A DNA stretch of 64,000 bases from Pleodorina starrii (taxonomy: Eukaryota > Chlorophyta > Chlorophyceae > Chlamydomonadales > Volvocaceae). Location of the stretch: the NCBI GenBank assembly GCA_030267565.1, contig BRXU01000029.1, forward strand, positions 124,001 to 188,000. Direction: 5' to 3'. The notes below the pieces were generated by a model. It searched no databases, was not told where the DNA came from, and was given only the letters and a program-made list of their open reading frames with translations. Made by a program: the position numbers and the translations under genes. Positions 31,790-43,070 of the stretch are shown here, piece after piece. Positions within the stretch are counted from its first letter, which is position 1. Each line of letters starts with the position of its first letter.

Positions 31790-32696
31790 TTCTGTACTGT
31801 TGCGATTTTAGAATGTCGACTTTCAGACCTTCGCGGCTCACAATGTGGCCTAGGAATTTCAACTGTGGCTTGTTGAATTCACATTTGGACAGCTTTGCCT
31901 TGAACTGGTGCTCTCTGAGCAGTTGAAGCACGGTACGAAGGTGCTGTACATGCTCTTCCGGTGTTTTGCTGAACACCAGGATGTCGTCTAAGTATACCAG
32001 CACGAATTTGCCAATATGCTTAGCAAATATGCCATTCATCACTGACTGAAATGTTGCAGGCGCGTTGGTCAGTCCAAAGCAAAGCACCCTGAATTGGAAC
32101 TGACCCATTCCCGGAGCGATAAAGCCCGTCTTCTCGACGTCTTTATCAGTAATACGGATCTGATAATAGCCTTGCTGGAGGTCAAGCGAGGAAAACACTC
32201 GCGCACCTTGTAGCGTATCGAAAATTTCAGTGATGTTAGGCATGGGATACCGCCGTTTCACCGTGAGCTTATTTAACGCCCGGAAGTCAAGGCACAAACG
32301 GAGCTCGCCGTTTGGTTTCTGGACGAAAAGGATTGGCGCCCCAAAGGGAGAATTGGAGGGCTCAATGAAACCTTTCGCCAGAAGATCTGTGACCTGTTTT
32401 CGTACCTCTTGCATTTCATTTGGTGAAAGCCTGTACATACGCTTGGCTGGCGGTTCCGCGTTCGGCACGAGAGGAATTGTGTGACCAATACCGCGGTCTG
32501 GCGGCAGTCCTTGGAGCTCTTCAAAAACGTCCTTGTATTCATCAATTAGCGCCTGTATATCCTGGTCCGGTGCCAGGTCGTCGGGAGCACTGCCCGGTGT
32601 GCTCTGGACTGCTGCGGCGAGCGTAGCATCGCCGTTGGACGTCGGCTCCTTGCGCACTATCAGTATAATACGTAAAGGGGTGAGACCCCTGGACAC
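31749..32696 (-). pseudogene. Gypsy pol fragment: reverse transcriptase
   Basis: A 315-codon open frame with a complete finger-palm region: the first catalytic aspartate D172 in SSLDLQQGYYQ, the YLDD box at residues 235-238, and the downstream FLGHIVSREG motif near 281-290. At about 31806-31811 an apparent one-base loss in an A run shifts the frame. The expected residues continue in another phase for about 15 codons, then the connection region is missing and RNase H begins in the third phase. The first 12 or so residues derive from the inverted-repeat element at 32674, not from the retroelement. The break makes it non-functional as a polymerase fusion. Confidence 0.9.
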
Positions 32697-33144
32697 CCCG
32701 CTGTACGGGTCTCGTGAGACTCCGAGTGGACGGCCATCGGGCTGCCCGGGGGTCTCAGCCCTGATACCGTAGCGCGCCCTTCAAAAGTCTTCAATGCGCG
32801 AGTCTCAGAGGAATGAACTTAACAGCATTTTTAGTGCTTTGACTGCCTGATCAAATATGCGTTAGTTTGAGGGCCGTCAGCAGGTCATCAAATCCGCGAT
32901 GAACGGAAGAACGGTCTCCGCACTTTGGATAATAATAAGTTGTATACTTGGTTGTATCCTTCGTACTCATTGTAAGGCCGCTTTGAGCCTCCATGGTCAT
33001 GGGAAAATGGATCCACCGCATCTTCGCACGTGTACGTGTCTCGCCCGCCACTAATCAGTACAATATTTTGCATAGAACACACAGCAATAGACTGACTAGT
33101 GCTGGCTGAGACCGCGAAGGGGTCTCAGGGGATCTCACCCCTTT
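32674..33144. mobile_element. Small non-autonomous inverted-repeat element (MITE-like)
   Basis: The ends AAAGGGGTGAGACCCC (32674) and, on the other strand from 33144, AAAGGGGTGAGATCCCC form imperfect terminal inverted repeats, extended by repeated GGTCTC/GAGACC motifs just inside both ends. The 471-bp span has no transposase. No clear target duplication is visible, so the superfamily is unknown. Confidence 0.55.
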
Positions 33145-33298
33145 CGATAACATGAGATAACTGCGCGCTCCTCGTGCAATACTCTACCAATGTAGTGCTT
33201 GGCCATGGGCGGAGCAAAGGCTACTCGAGATGCTGTGCGACGCCTTTCTTAGGCTTTTTGCTAGCCGACTGTACGGCACCTATGACCTCGGCGTTACA
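33145..33298. other. Remnant of the 5' side of the gypsy insertion
   Basis: This 154-bp piece ends in GTTACA next to the right target duplication but does not match the 402-bp LTR beyond TGTAA. It may be a diverged or recombined LTR edge. No gene seen. Confidence 0.4.
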
Positions 33299-33362
33299 CG
33301 AATTATGCTGACAGCTGCTAGCTGCGTGTTGCCATGTGTTGCCATGACTCGTTTGACATAAC

Positions 33363-33436
33363 TGCTGACATCCAGATTCGATCTGGAGACCTCCCGCTTA
33401 CTAAACGGGTGCTCTATCCATCTGAGCTATGCCAGC
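33363..33436 (-). tRNA. tRNA-Thr(AGU) copy 10, T-loop and D-loop variant
   Basis: First copy right of the gypsy insertion. T54 is A, and the D loop reads AGATGG in place of AGTTGG, also changing the A box. Stems are intact. Confidence 0.72.
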
Positions 33437-33993
33437 ACATTCCACCTCACACATCGACATATCCACGTACGGCATAATATACTGTAAACTACCTACCTCG
33501 TTTCCCCTGCACACTACGTAGCTGCATCGGTGTAGGGCATCTGCGGATGGATGCATTGCTGTTGTGGTTGATTGTTGCCCTGAGGATCACATAATGAAGA
33601 AGAAGCAGAGCCAGCAGCAGGCCAGCTGGCCGTGCAGTGCAGTATACCGGCAGTAGAGATGAGCAGGGCAAAAGGGAAAGCATGCCCAGGCTAGCTAGAC
33701 AGTGCACGTCACCCAGGCAGGAACGTGATGGCGCAGGCGGCTGGAGACTGAGAAACCAGCAGCAGCCATGCATGTGGGTAAAAGCGGTGATACTATTGCT
33801 TCCACGTTGGTAATGATCCCCGGCGGGCAGCCCAGCCACACAGTTAGGTGCACGAATTATGCTGACAGCTGCTAGCTGCGTGTTTCCATGTCTCTTAGAG
33901 TCCGTGACCTTATACTCTACTACGATTACGGTGATGGTATAGAGGATGACGCACTCGCTTCTACTTGCACTTCTTGGACTCGTTTGACATAAC

Positions 33994-34067
33994 TGCTGAC
34001 ATCCAGATTCGATCTGGAGACCTCCCGCTTACTAAACGGGTGCTCTATCCAACTGAGCTATGCCAGC
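33994..34067 (-). tRNA. tRNA-Thr(AGU) copy 11, T-loop variant (T54 to A)
   Basis: Same single T54 change as copy 8; all stems and the AGT anticodon are intact. Long-form unit. Confidence 0.76.
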
Positions 34068-34624
34068 ACATTCCACCTCACACATCGACATATCCACGTA
34101 CGGCATACTATACTGTAAACTACCTACCTCGTTTCCCCTGCACACTACGTAGCTGCATCGGTGTAGGGCATCTGCGGATGGATGCATTGCTGTTGTGGTT
34201 GATTGTTGCCCTGAGGATCACATAATGAAGAAGAAGCAGAGCCAGCAGCAGGCCAGCTGGCCGTGCAGTGCAGTATACCGGCAGTAGAGATGAGCAGGGC
34301 AAAAGGGAAAGCATGCCCAGGCTAGCTAGACAGTGCACGTCACCCAGGCAGGAACGTGATGGCGCAGGCGGCTGGAGACTGAGAAACCAGCAGCAGCCAT
34401 GCATGTGGGTAAAAGTAGGGATACTATTGCTTCCACGTTGGTAATGATCCCCGGCGGGCAGCCCAGCCACACAGTTAGGTGCACGAATTATGCTGATAGC
34501 TGCTAGCTGCGTGTTTCCATGTCTCTTAGAGTCCGTGACCTTATACTCTGCTACGATTACGGTGATGGTATAGAGGATGACGCACTCGCTTCTACTTGCA
34601 CTTCTTGGACTCGTTTGACATAAC

Positions 34625-34698
34625 TGCTGACATCCAGATTCGATCTGGAGACCTCCCGCTTACTAAACGGGTGCTCTATCCAACTGAGCTATGCCAGC
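34625..34698 (-). tRNA. tRNA-Thr(AGU) copy 12, T-loop variant (T54 to A)
   Basis: Third neighbouring copy with the T54 change (copies 10-12), consistent with local homogenisation. Long-form unit. Confidence 0.76.
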
Positions 34699-35255
34699 AC
34701 ATTCCACCTCACACATCGACATATCCACGTACGGCATACTATACTGTAAACTACCTACCTCGTTTCCCCTGCACACTACGTAGCTGCATCGGTGTAGGGC
34801 ATCTGCGGATGGATGCATTGCTGTTGTGGTTGATTGTTGCCCTGAGGATCACATAATGAAGAAGAAGCAGAGCCAGCAGCAGGCCAGCTGGCCGTGCAGT
34901 GCAGTATACCGGCAGTAGAGATGAGCAGGGCAAAAGGGAAAGCATGCCCAGGCTAGCTAGACAGTGCACGTCACCCAGGCAGGAACGTGATGGCGCAGGC
35001 GGCTGGAGACTGAGAAACCAGCAGCAGCCATGCATGTGGGTAAAAGCGGGGATACTATTGCTTCCACGTTGGTAATGATCCCCGGCGGGCAGCCCAGCCA
35101 CACAGTTAGGTGCACGAATTATGCTGACAGCTGCTAGCTGCGTGTTTCCATGTCTCTTAGAGTCCGTGACCTTATACTCTACTACGATTACGGTGATGGT
35201 ATAGAGGATGACGCACTCGCTTCTACTTGCACTTCTTGGACTCGTCTGACATAAC

Positions 35256-35329
35256 TGCTGACATCCAGATTCGAACTGGAGACCTCCCGCTTACTAAACG
35301 GGTGCTCTATCCAACTGAGCTATGCCAGC
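35256..35329 (-). tRNA. trnT(AGU): tRNA-Thr(AGU), array copy 13, consensus sequence
   Basis: Consensus cloverleaf; 554 bp to copy 14. Confidence 0.92.
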
Positions 35330-35809
35330 ACATTTCACCTCACACATCGACATATCCACGTTCGGCATACTATACTGTAAACTACCTACCTCGTTTCCCC
35401 TGCACACTACGTAGCTGCATCGGTGTAGGGCATCTGCGGATGGATGCATTGCTGTTGTGGTTGATTGTTGCCCTGAGGATCACATAATGAAGAAGAAGCA
35501 GAGCCAGCAGCAGGCCAGCTGGCCGTGCAGTGCAGTATACCGGCAGTAGAGATGAGCCGGGCAAAAGGGAAAGCATGCCCAGGCTAGCTAGACAGTGCAC
35601 GTCACCCAGGCAGGAACGTGATGGCGCAGGCGGCTGGAGACTGAGAAACCAGCAGCAGCCATGCATGTGGGTAAAAGCGGGGATATTATTGCTTCCATGT
35701 TGGTAATGATCCCCGGCGGGCAGCCCAGCCACACAGTTAGGTGCACGAATTATGCTGACAGCTGCTAGCTGCGTGTTGCCATAAGTTGCCATGACTCGTT
35801 TGACATAAG

Positions 35810-35883
35810 TGCTGACATCCAGATTCGAACTGGAGACTTCCCGCTTACTAAACGCGTGCTCTATCCAACTGAGCTATGCCAGC
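35810..35883 (-). tRNA. tRNA-Thr(AGU) copy 14, anticodon-stem mismatch
   Basis: The anticodon stem reads CGCGT against GCGGG, giving a G-G mismatch at 28-42, and one variable-loop base has changed. The anticodon remains AGT. Copied exactly in copy 18 within the 2,370-bp higher-order repeat. Confidence 0.75.
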
Positions 35884-36363
35884 ACATTCCACCTCACACA
35901 TCGACATATCCACGTACGGCATACTATACTGTAAACTACCTACCTCGTTTCCCCTGCACACTACGTAGCTGCATCGGTGTAGGGCATCTGCGGATGGATG
36001 CATTGCTGTTGTGGTTGATTGTTGCCCTGAGGATCACATAATGAAGAAGAAGCAGAGCCAGCAGCAGGTCAGCTGGCCATGCAGTGCAGTATACCGGCAG
36101 TAGAGATGAGCAGGGCAAAAGGGAAAGCATGCCCAGGCTAGCTAGACAGTGCACGTCACCCAGGCAGGAACGTGATGGCGCAGGCGGCTGGAGACTGAGA
36201 AACCAGCAGCAGCCATGCATGTGGGTAAAAGCGGGGATATTATTGCTTCCATGTTGGTAATGATCCCCGGCGGGCAGCCCAGCCACACAGTTAGGTGCAC
36301 GAATTATGCTGACAGCTGCTAGCTGCGTGTTGCCATAAGTTGCCATGACTCGTTTGACATAAG

Positions 36364-36437
36364 TGCTGACATCCAGATTCGAACTGGAGACCTCCCGCTT
36401 ACTAAACGGGTGCTCTATCCAACTGAGCTATGCCAGC
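36364..36437 (-). tRNA. trnT(AGU): tRNA-Thr(AGU), array copy 15, consensus sequence
   Basis: Consensus cloverleaf; short-form unit. Confidence 0.92.
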
Positions 36438-36994
36438 ACATTCCACCTCACACATCGACATATCCACGTACGGCATACTATACTGTAAACTACGTACCTC
36501 GTTTCCCCTGCACACTACGTAGCTGCATCGGTGTAGGGCATCTGCGGATGGATGCATTGCTGTTGTGGTTGATTGTTGCCCTGAGGATCACATAATGAAG
36601 AAGAAGCAGAGCCAGCAGCAGGCCAGCTGGCCGTGCAGTGCAGTATACCGGCAGTAGAGATGAGCAGGGCAAAAGGGAAAGCATGCCCAGGCTAGCTAGA
36701 CAGTGCACGTCACCCAGGCAGGAACGTGATGGCGCAGGCGGCTGGAGACTGAGAAACCAGCAGCAGCCATGCATGTGGGTAAAAGCAGGGATACTATTGC
36801 TTCCACGTTGGTAATGATCCCCGGCGGGCAGCCCAGCCACACAGTTAGGTGCACGAATTATGCTGACAGCTGCTAGCTGCGTGTTTCCATGTCTCTTAGA
36901 GTCCGTGACCTTATACTCTACTACGATTACGGTGATGGTATAGAGGATGACGCACTCGCTTCTACTTGCACTTCTTGGACTCGTTTGACATAAC

Positions 36995-37068
36995 TGCTGA
37001 CATCCAGATTCGAACTGGAGACCTCCCGCTTACTAAACGGGTGCTCTATCCAACTGAGCTATGCCAGC
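36995..37068 (-). tRNA. trnT(AGU): tRNA-Thr(AGU), array copy 16, consensus sequence
   Basis: Consensus cloverleaf; long-form unit whose counterpart in the next 2,370-bp block is copy 20. Confidence 0.92.
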
Positions 37069-37625
37069 ACATTCCACCTCACACATCGACATATCCACGT
37101 TCGGCATACTATACTGTAAACTACCTACCTCGTTTCCCCTGCACACTACGTAGCTGCATCGGTGTAGGGCATCTGCGGATGGATGCATTGCTGTTGTGGT
37201 TGATTGTTGCCCTGAGGATCACATAATGAAGAAGAAGCAGAGCCAGCAGCAGGCCAGCTGGCCGTGCAGTGCAGTATACCGGCAGTAGAGATGAGCAGGG
37301 CAAAAGGGAAAGCATGCCCAGGCTAGCTAGACAGTGCACGTCACCCAGGCAGGAACGTGATGGCGCAGGCGGCTGGAGACTGAGAAACCAGCAGCAGCCA
37401 TGCATGTGGGTAAAAGCGGGGATACTATTGCTTCCACGTTGGTAATGATCCCCGGCGGGCAGCCCAGCCACACAGTTAGGTGCACGAATTATGCTGACAG
37501 CTGCTAGCTGCGTGTTTCCATGTCTCTTAGAGTCCGTGACCTTATACTCTAGTACGATTACGGTGATGGTATAGAGGATGACGCACTCGCTTCTACTTGC
37601 ACTTCTTGGACTCGTTTGACATAAG

Positions 37626-37699
37626 TGCTGACATCCAGATTCGAACTGGAGACCTCCCGCTTACTAAACGGGTGCTCTATCCAACTGAGCTATGCCAGC
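37626..37699 (-). tRNA. trnT(AGU): tRNA-Thr(AGU), array copy 17, consensus sequence
   Basis: Consensus cloverleaf. The 3' flank reads ACTTATG (plus strand CATAAGT) instead of GTTATG, a variant shared with copies 21 and 24. Confidence 0.92.
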
Positions 37700-38179
37700 A
37701 CATTCCATCTCACACATCGACATATGCACGTACGGCATACTATACTGTAAACTACCTACCTCGTTTCCCCTGCACACTACGTAGCTGCATCGGTGTAGGG
37801 CATCTGCGGATGGATGCATTGCTGTTGTGGTTGATTGTTGCCCTGAGGATCACATAATGAAGAAGAAGCAGAGCCAGCAGCAGGCCAGCTGGCCGTGCAG
37901 TGCAGTATACCGGCAGTAGAGATGAGCCGGGCAAAAGGGAAAGCATGCCCAGGCTAGCTAGACAGTGCACGTCACCCAGGCAGGAACGTGATGGCGCAGG
38001 CGGCTGGAGACTGAGAAACCAGCAGCAGCCATGCATGTGGGTAAAAGCGGGGATATTATTGCTTCCATGTTGGTAATGATCCCCGGCGGGCAGCCCAGCC
38101 ACACAGTTAGGTGCACGAATTATGCTGACAGCTGCTAGCTGCGTGTTGCCATAAGTTGCCATGACTCGTTTGACATAAG

Positions 38180-38253
38180 TGCTGACATCCAGATTCGAAC
38201 TGGAGACTTCCCGCTTACTAAACGCGTGCTCTATCCAACTGAGCTATGCCAGC
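38180..38253 (-). tRNA. tRNA-Thr(AGU) copy 18, anticodon-stem mismatch
   Basis: Same G-G mismatch in the anticodon stem and same variable-loop change as copy 14, 2,370 bp away. Confidence 0.75.
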
Positions 38254-38733
38254 ACATTCCACCTCACACATCGACATATCCACGTACGGCATACTATACT
38301 GTAAACTACCTACCTCGTTTCCCCTGCACACTACGTAGCTGCATCGGTGTAGGGCATCTGCGGATGGATGCATTGCTGTTGTGGTTGATTGTTGCCCTGA
38401 GGATCACATAATGAAGAAGAAGCAGAGCCAGCAGCAGGTCAGCTGGCCATGCAGTGCAGTATACCGGCAGTAGAGATGAGCAGGGCAAAAGGGAAAGCAT
38501 GCCCAGGCTAGCTAGACAGTGCACGTCACCCAGGCAGGAACGTGATGGCGCAGGCGGCTGGAGACTGAGAAACCAGCAGCAGCCATGCATGTGGGTAAAA
38601 GCGGGGATATTATTGCTTCCATGTTGGTAATGATCCCCGGCGGGCAGCCCAGCCACACAGTTAGGTGCACGAATTATGCTGACAGCTGCTAGCTGCGTGT
38701 TGCCATAAGTTGCCATGACTCGTTTGACATAAG

Positions 38734-38807
38734 TGCTGACATCCAGATTCGAACTGGAGACCTCCCGCTTACTAAACGGGTGCTCTATCCAACTGAGCTA
38801 TGCCAGC
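38734..38807 (-). tRNA. trnT(AGU): tRNA-Thr(AGU), array copy 19, consensus sequence
   Basis: Consensus cloverleaf; counterpart of copy 15. Confidence 0.92.
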
Positions 38808-39364
38808 ACATTCCACCTCACACATCGACATATCCACGTACGGCATACTATACTGTAAACTACGTACCTCGTTTCCCCTGCACACTACGTAGCTGCATCG
38901 GTGTAGGGCATCTGCGGATGGATGCATTGCTGTTGTGGTTGATTGTTGCCCTGAGGATCACATAATGAAGAAGAAGCAGAGCCAGCAGCAGGCCAGCTGG
39001 CCGTGCAGTGCAGTATACCGGCAGTAGAGATGAGCAGGGCAAAAGGGAAAGCATGCCCAGGCTAGCTAGACAGTGCACGTCACCCAGGCAGGAACGTGAT
39101 GGCGCAGGCGGCTGGAGACTGAGAAACCAGCAGCAGCCATGCATGTGGGTAAAAGCAGGGATACTATTGCTTCCACGTTGGTAATGATCCCCGGCGGGCA
39201 GCCCAGCCACACAGTTAGGTGCACGAATTATGCTGACAGCTGCTAGCTGCGTGTTTCCATGTCTCTTAGAGTCCGTGACCTTATACTCTACTACGATTAC
39301 GGTGATGGTATAGAGGATGACGCACTCGCTTCTACTTGCACTTCTTGGACTCGTTTGACATAAC

Positions 39365-39438
39365 TGCTGACATCCAGATTCGAACTGGAGACCTCCCGCT
39401 TACTAAACGGGTGCTCTATCCAACTGAGCTATGCCAGC
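39365..39438 (-). tRNA. trnT(AGU): tRNA-Thr(AGU), array copy 20, consensus sequence
   Basis: Consensus cloverleaf; counterpart of copy 16. Confidence 0.92.
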
Positions 39439-39995
39439 ACATTCCACCTCACACATCGACATATCCACGTTCGGCATACTATACTGTAAACTACCTACCT
39501 CGTTTCCCCTGCACACTACGTAGCTGCATCGGTGTAGGGCATCTGCGGATGGATGCATTGCTGTTGTGGTTGATTGTTGCCCTGAGGATCACATAATGAA
39601 GAAGAAGCAGAGCCAGCAGCAGGCCAGCTGGCCGTGCAGTGCAGTATACCGGCAGTAGAGATGAGCAGGGCAAAAGGGAAAGCATGCCCAGGCTAGCTAG
39701 ACAGTGCACGTCACCCAGGCAGGAACGTGATGGCGCAGGCGGCTGGAGACTGAGAAACCAGCAGCAGCCATGCATGTGGGTAAAAGCGGGGATACTATTG
39801 CTTCCACGTTGGTAATGATCCCCGGCGGGCAGCCCAGCCACACAGTTAGGTGCACGAATTATGCTGACAGCTGCTAGCTGCGTGTTTCCATGTCTCTTAG
39901 AGTCCGTGACCTTATACTCTAGTACGATTACGGTGATGGTATAGAGGATGACGCACTCGCTTCTACTTGCACTTCTTGGACTCGTTTGACATAAG

Positions 39996-40069
39996 TGCTG
40001 ACATCCAGATTCGAACTGGAGACCTCCCGCTTACTAAACGGGTGCTCTATCCAACTGAGCTATGCCAGC
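39996..40069 (-). tRNA. trnT(AGU): tRNA-Thr(AGU), array copy 21, consensus sequence
   Basis: Consensus cloverleaf; first copy of the 1,816-bp higher-order repeat. Confidence 0.92.
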
Positions 40070-40549
40070 ACATTCCATCTCACACATCGACATATGCACG
40101 TACGGCATACTATACTGTAAACTACCTACCTCGTTTCCCCTGCACACTACGTAGCTGCATCGGTGTAGGGCATCTGCGGATGGATGCATTGCTGTTGTGG
40201 TTGATTGTTGCCCTGAGGATCACATAATGAAGAAGAAGCAGAGCCAGCAGCAGGTCAGCTGGCCATGCAGTGCAGTATACCGGCAGTAGAGATGAGCCGG
40301 GCAAAAGGGAAAGCATGCCCAGGCTAGCTAGACAGTGCACGTCACCCAGGCAGGAACGTGATGGCGCAGGCGGCTGGAGACTGAGAAACCAGCAGCAGCC
40401 ATGCATGTGGGTAAAAGCGGGGATATTATTGCTTCCATGTTGGTAATGATCCCCGGCGGGCAGCCCAGCCACACAGTTAGGTGCACGAATTATGCTGACA
40501 GCTGCTAGCTGCGTGTTGCCATTAGTTGCCATGACTCGTTTGACATAAC

Positions 40550-40623
40550 TGCTGACATCTAGATTCGAACTGGAGACCTCCCGCTTACTAAACGGGTGCT
40601 CTATCCAACTGAGCTATGCCAGC
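40550..40623 (-). tRNA. tRNA-Thr(AGU) copy 22, T-stem mismatch
   Basis: The 3' T-stem strand reads CTAGA, giving one C-A mismatch at 51-63; otherwise consensus. Its counterpart, copy 25, lacks the change, so it arose after the 1,816-bp duplication. Confidence 0.8.
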
Positions 40624-41180
40624 ACATTCCACCTCACACATCGACATATCCACGTACGGCATACTATACTGTAAACTACCTACCTCGTTTCCCCTGCACA
40701 CTACGTAGCTGCATCGGTGTAGGGCATCTGCGGATGGATGCATTGCTGTTGTGGTTGATTGTTGCCCTGAGGATCACATAATGAAGAAGAAGCAGAGCCA
40801 GCAGCAGGCCAGCTGGCCGTGCAGTGCACTATACCGGCAGTAGAGATGAGCAGGGCAAAAGGGAAAGCATGCCCAGGCTAGCTAGACAGTGCACGTCACC
40901 CAGGCAGGAACGTGATGGCGCAGGCGGCTGGAGACTGAGAAACCAGCAGCAGCCATGCATGTGGGTAAAAGCAGGGATACTATTGCTTCCACGTTGGTAA
41001 TGATCCCCGGCGGGCAGCCCAGCCACACAGTTAGGTGCACGAATTATGCTGACAGCTGCTAGCTGCGTGTTTCCATGTCTCTTAGAGTCCGTGACCTTAT
41101 ACTCTACTACGATTACGGTGATGGTATAGAGGATGACGCACTCGCTTCTACTTGCACTTCTTGGACTCGTTTGACATAAC

Positions 41181-41254
41181 TGCTGACATCCAGATTCGAT
41201 CTGGAGACCTCCCGCTTACTAAACGGGTGCTCTATCCAACTGAGCTATGCCAGC
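41181..41254 (-). tRNA. tRNA-Thr(AGU) copy 23, T-loop variant (T54 to A)
   Basis: T54 change as in copies 8 and 10-12; shared with copy 26 at 1,816 bp. Confidence 0.76.
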
Positions 41255-41811
41255 ACATTCCACCTCACACATCGACATATCCACGTACGGCATACTATAC
41301 TGTAAACTACCTACCTCGTTTCCCCTGCACACTACGTAGCTGCATCGGTGTAGGGCATCTGCGGATGGATGCATTGCTGTTGTGGTTGATTGTTGCCCTG
41401 AGGATCACATAATGAAGAAGAAGCAGAGCCAGCAGCAGGCCAGCTGGCCGTGCAGTGCAGTATACCGGCAGTAGAGATGAGCAGGGCAAAAGGGAAAGCA
41501 TGCCCAGGCTAGCTAGACAGTGCACGTCACCCAGGCAGGAACGTGATGGCGCAGGCGGCTGGAGACTGAGAAACCAGCAGCAGCCATGCATGTGGGTAAA
41601 AGCGGGGATACTATTGCTTCCACGTTGGTAATGATCCCCGGCGGGCAGCCCAGCCACACAGTTAGGTGCACGAATTATGCTGACAGCTGCTAGCTGCGTG
41701 TTTCCATGTCTCTTAGAGTCCGTGACCTTATACTCTAGTACGATTACGGTGATGGTATAGAGGATGACGCACTCGCTTCTACTTGCACTTCTTGGACTCG
41801 TTTGACATAAG

Positions 41812-41885
41812 TGCTGACATCCAGATTCGAACTGGAGACCTCCCGCTTACTAAACGGGTGCTCTATCCAACTGAGCTATGCCAGC
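41812..41885 (-). tRNA. trnT(AGU): tRNA-Thr(AGU), array copy 24, consensus sequence
   Basis: Consensus cloverleaf; long-form unit equivalent to copies 17 and 21. Confidence 0.92.
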
Positions 41886-42365
41886 ACATTCCATCTCACA
41901 CATCGACATATGCACGTACGGCATACTATACTGTAAACTACCTACCTCGTTTCCCCTGCACACTACGTAGCTGCATCGGTGTAGGGCATCTGCGGATGGA
42001 TGCATTGCTGTTGTGGTTGATTGTTGCCCTGAGGATCACATAATGAAGAAGAAGCAGAGCCAGCAGCAGGTCAGCTGGCCATGCAGTGCAGTATACCGGC
42101 AGTAGAGATGAGCCGGGCAAAAGGGAAAGCATGCCCAGGCTAGCTAGACAGTGCACGTCACCCAGGCAGGAACGTGATGGCGCAGGCGGCTGGAGACTGA
42201 GAAACCAGCAGCAGCCATGCATGTGGGTAAAAGCGGGGATATTATTGCTTCCATGTTGGTAATGATCCCCGGCGGGCAGCCCAGCCACACAGTTAGGTGC
42301 ACGAATTATGCTGACAGCTGCTAGCTGCGTGTTGCCATTAGTTGCCATGACTCGTTTGACATAAC

Positions 42366-42439
42366 TGCTGACATCCAGATTCGAACTGGAGACCTCCCGC
42401 TTACTAAACGGGTGCTCTATCCAACTGAGCTATGCCAGC
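42366..42439 (-). tRNA. trnT(AGU): tRNA-Thr(AGU), array copy 25, consensus sequence
   Basis: Consensus cloverleaf; short-form unit. Confidence 0.92.
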
Positions 42440-42996
42440 ACATTCCACCTCACACATCGACATATCCACGTACGGCATACTATACTGTAAACTACCTACC
42501 TCGTTTCCCCTGCACACTACGTAGCTGCATCGGTGTAGGGCATCTGCGGATGGATGCATTGCTGTTGTGGTTGATTGTTGCCCTGAGGATCACATAATGA
42601 AGAAGAAGCAGAGCCAGCAGCACGCCAGCTGGCCGTGCAGTGCAGTATACCGGCAGTAGAGATGAGCAGGGCAAAAGGGAAAGCATGCCCAGGCTAGCTA
42701 GACAGTGCACGTCACCCAGGCAGGAACGTGATGGCGCAGGCGGCTGGAGACTGAGAAACCAGCAGCAGCCATGCATGTGGGTAAAAGCAGGGATACTATT
42801 GCTTCCACGTTGGTAATGATCCCCGGCGGGCAGCCCAGCCACACAGTTAGGTGCACGAATTATGCTGACAGCTGCTAGCTGCGTGTTTCCATGTCTCTTA
42901 GAGTCCGTGACCTTATACTCTACTACGATTACGGTGATGGTATAGAGGATGACGCACTCGCTTCTACTTGCACTTCTTGGACTCGTTTGACATAAC

Positions 42997-43070
42997 TGCT
43001 GACATCCAGATTCGATCTGGAGACCTCCCGCTTACTAAACGGGTGCTCTATCCAACTGAGCTATGCCAGC
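42997..43070 (-). tRNA. tRNA-Thr(AGU) copy 26, T-loop variant (T54 to A)
   Basis: Same change as copy 23; stems and anticodon intact. Confidence 0.76.

Larger units (their letters stand above)
29253..33298 (-). mobile_element. Defective Ty3/gypsy LTR retrotransposon (chromovirus type)
   Basis: The insertion lies between two copies of CGAAT (29248-29252 and 33299-33303) and has TG...CA ends (TGTAATG at the left, GTTACA at the right). It encodes reverse transcriptase, RNase H, integrase and a chromodomain on the minus strand, in the gypsy order. Gag and protease are missing, and I cannot find a right-hand LTR matching the left one. A frameshift and an internal deletion break pol, and a small inverted-repeat element sits at its 5' side. 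The flanking tRNA copies (28754 and 33363) come back to 558 bp apart when the element and one CGAAT are removed. Confidence 0.88.
35400..40140 (-). repeat. Higher-order repeat, about 2,370 bp x 2
   Basis: The spacing pattern 554, 554, 631, 631 bp occurs twice in a row (tRNA starts 35256, 35810, 36364, 36995 then 37626, 38180, 38734, 39365). Private variants recur at the same place in both blocks, such as the anticodon-stem change at 35810 and 38180. Boundaries are approximate. Confidence 0.8.

Noticed and set aside
32888..33082. Small minus-strand frame with GGRDTYTCEDAVDPF
   Set aside because: It could be a gene scrap carried by the inverted-repeat element, but it is short, unrecognised and lacks support.
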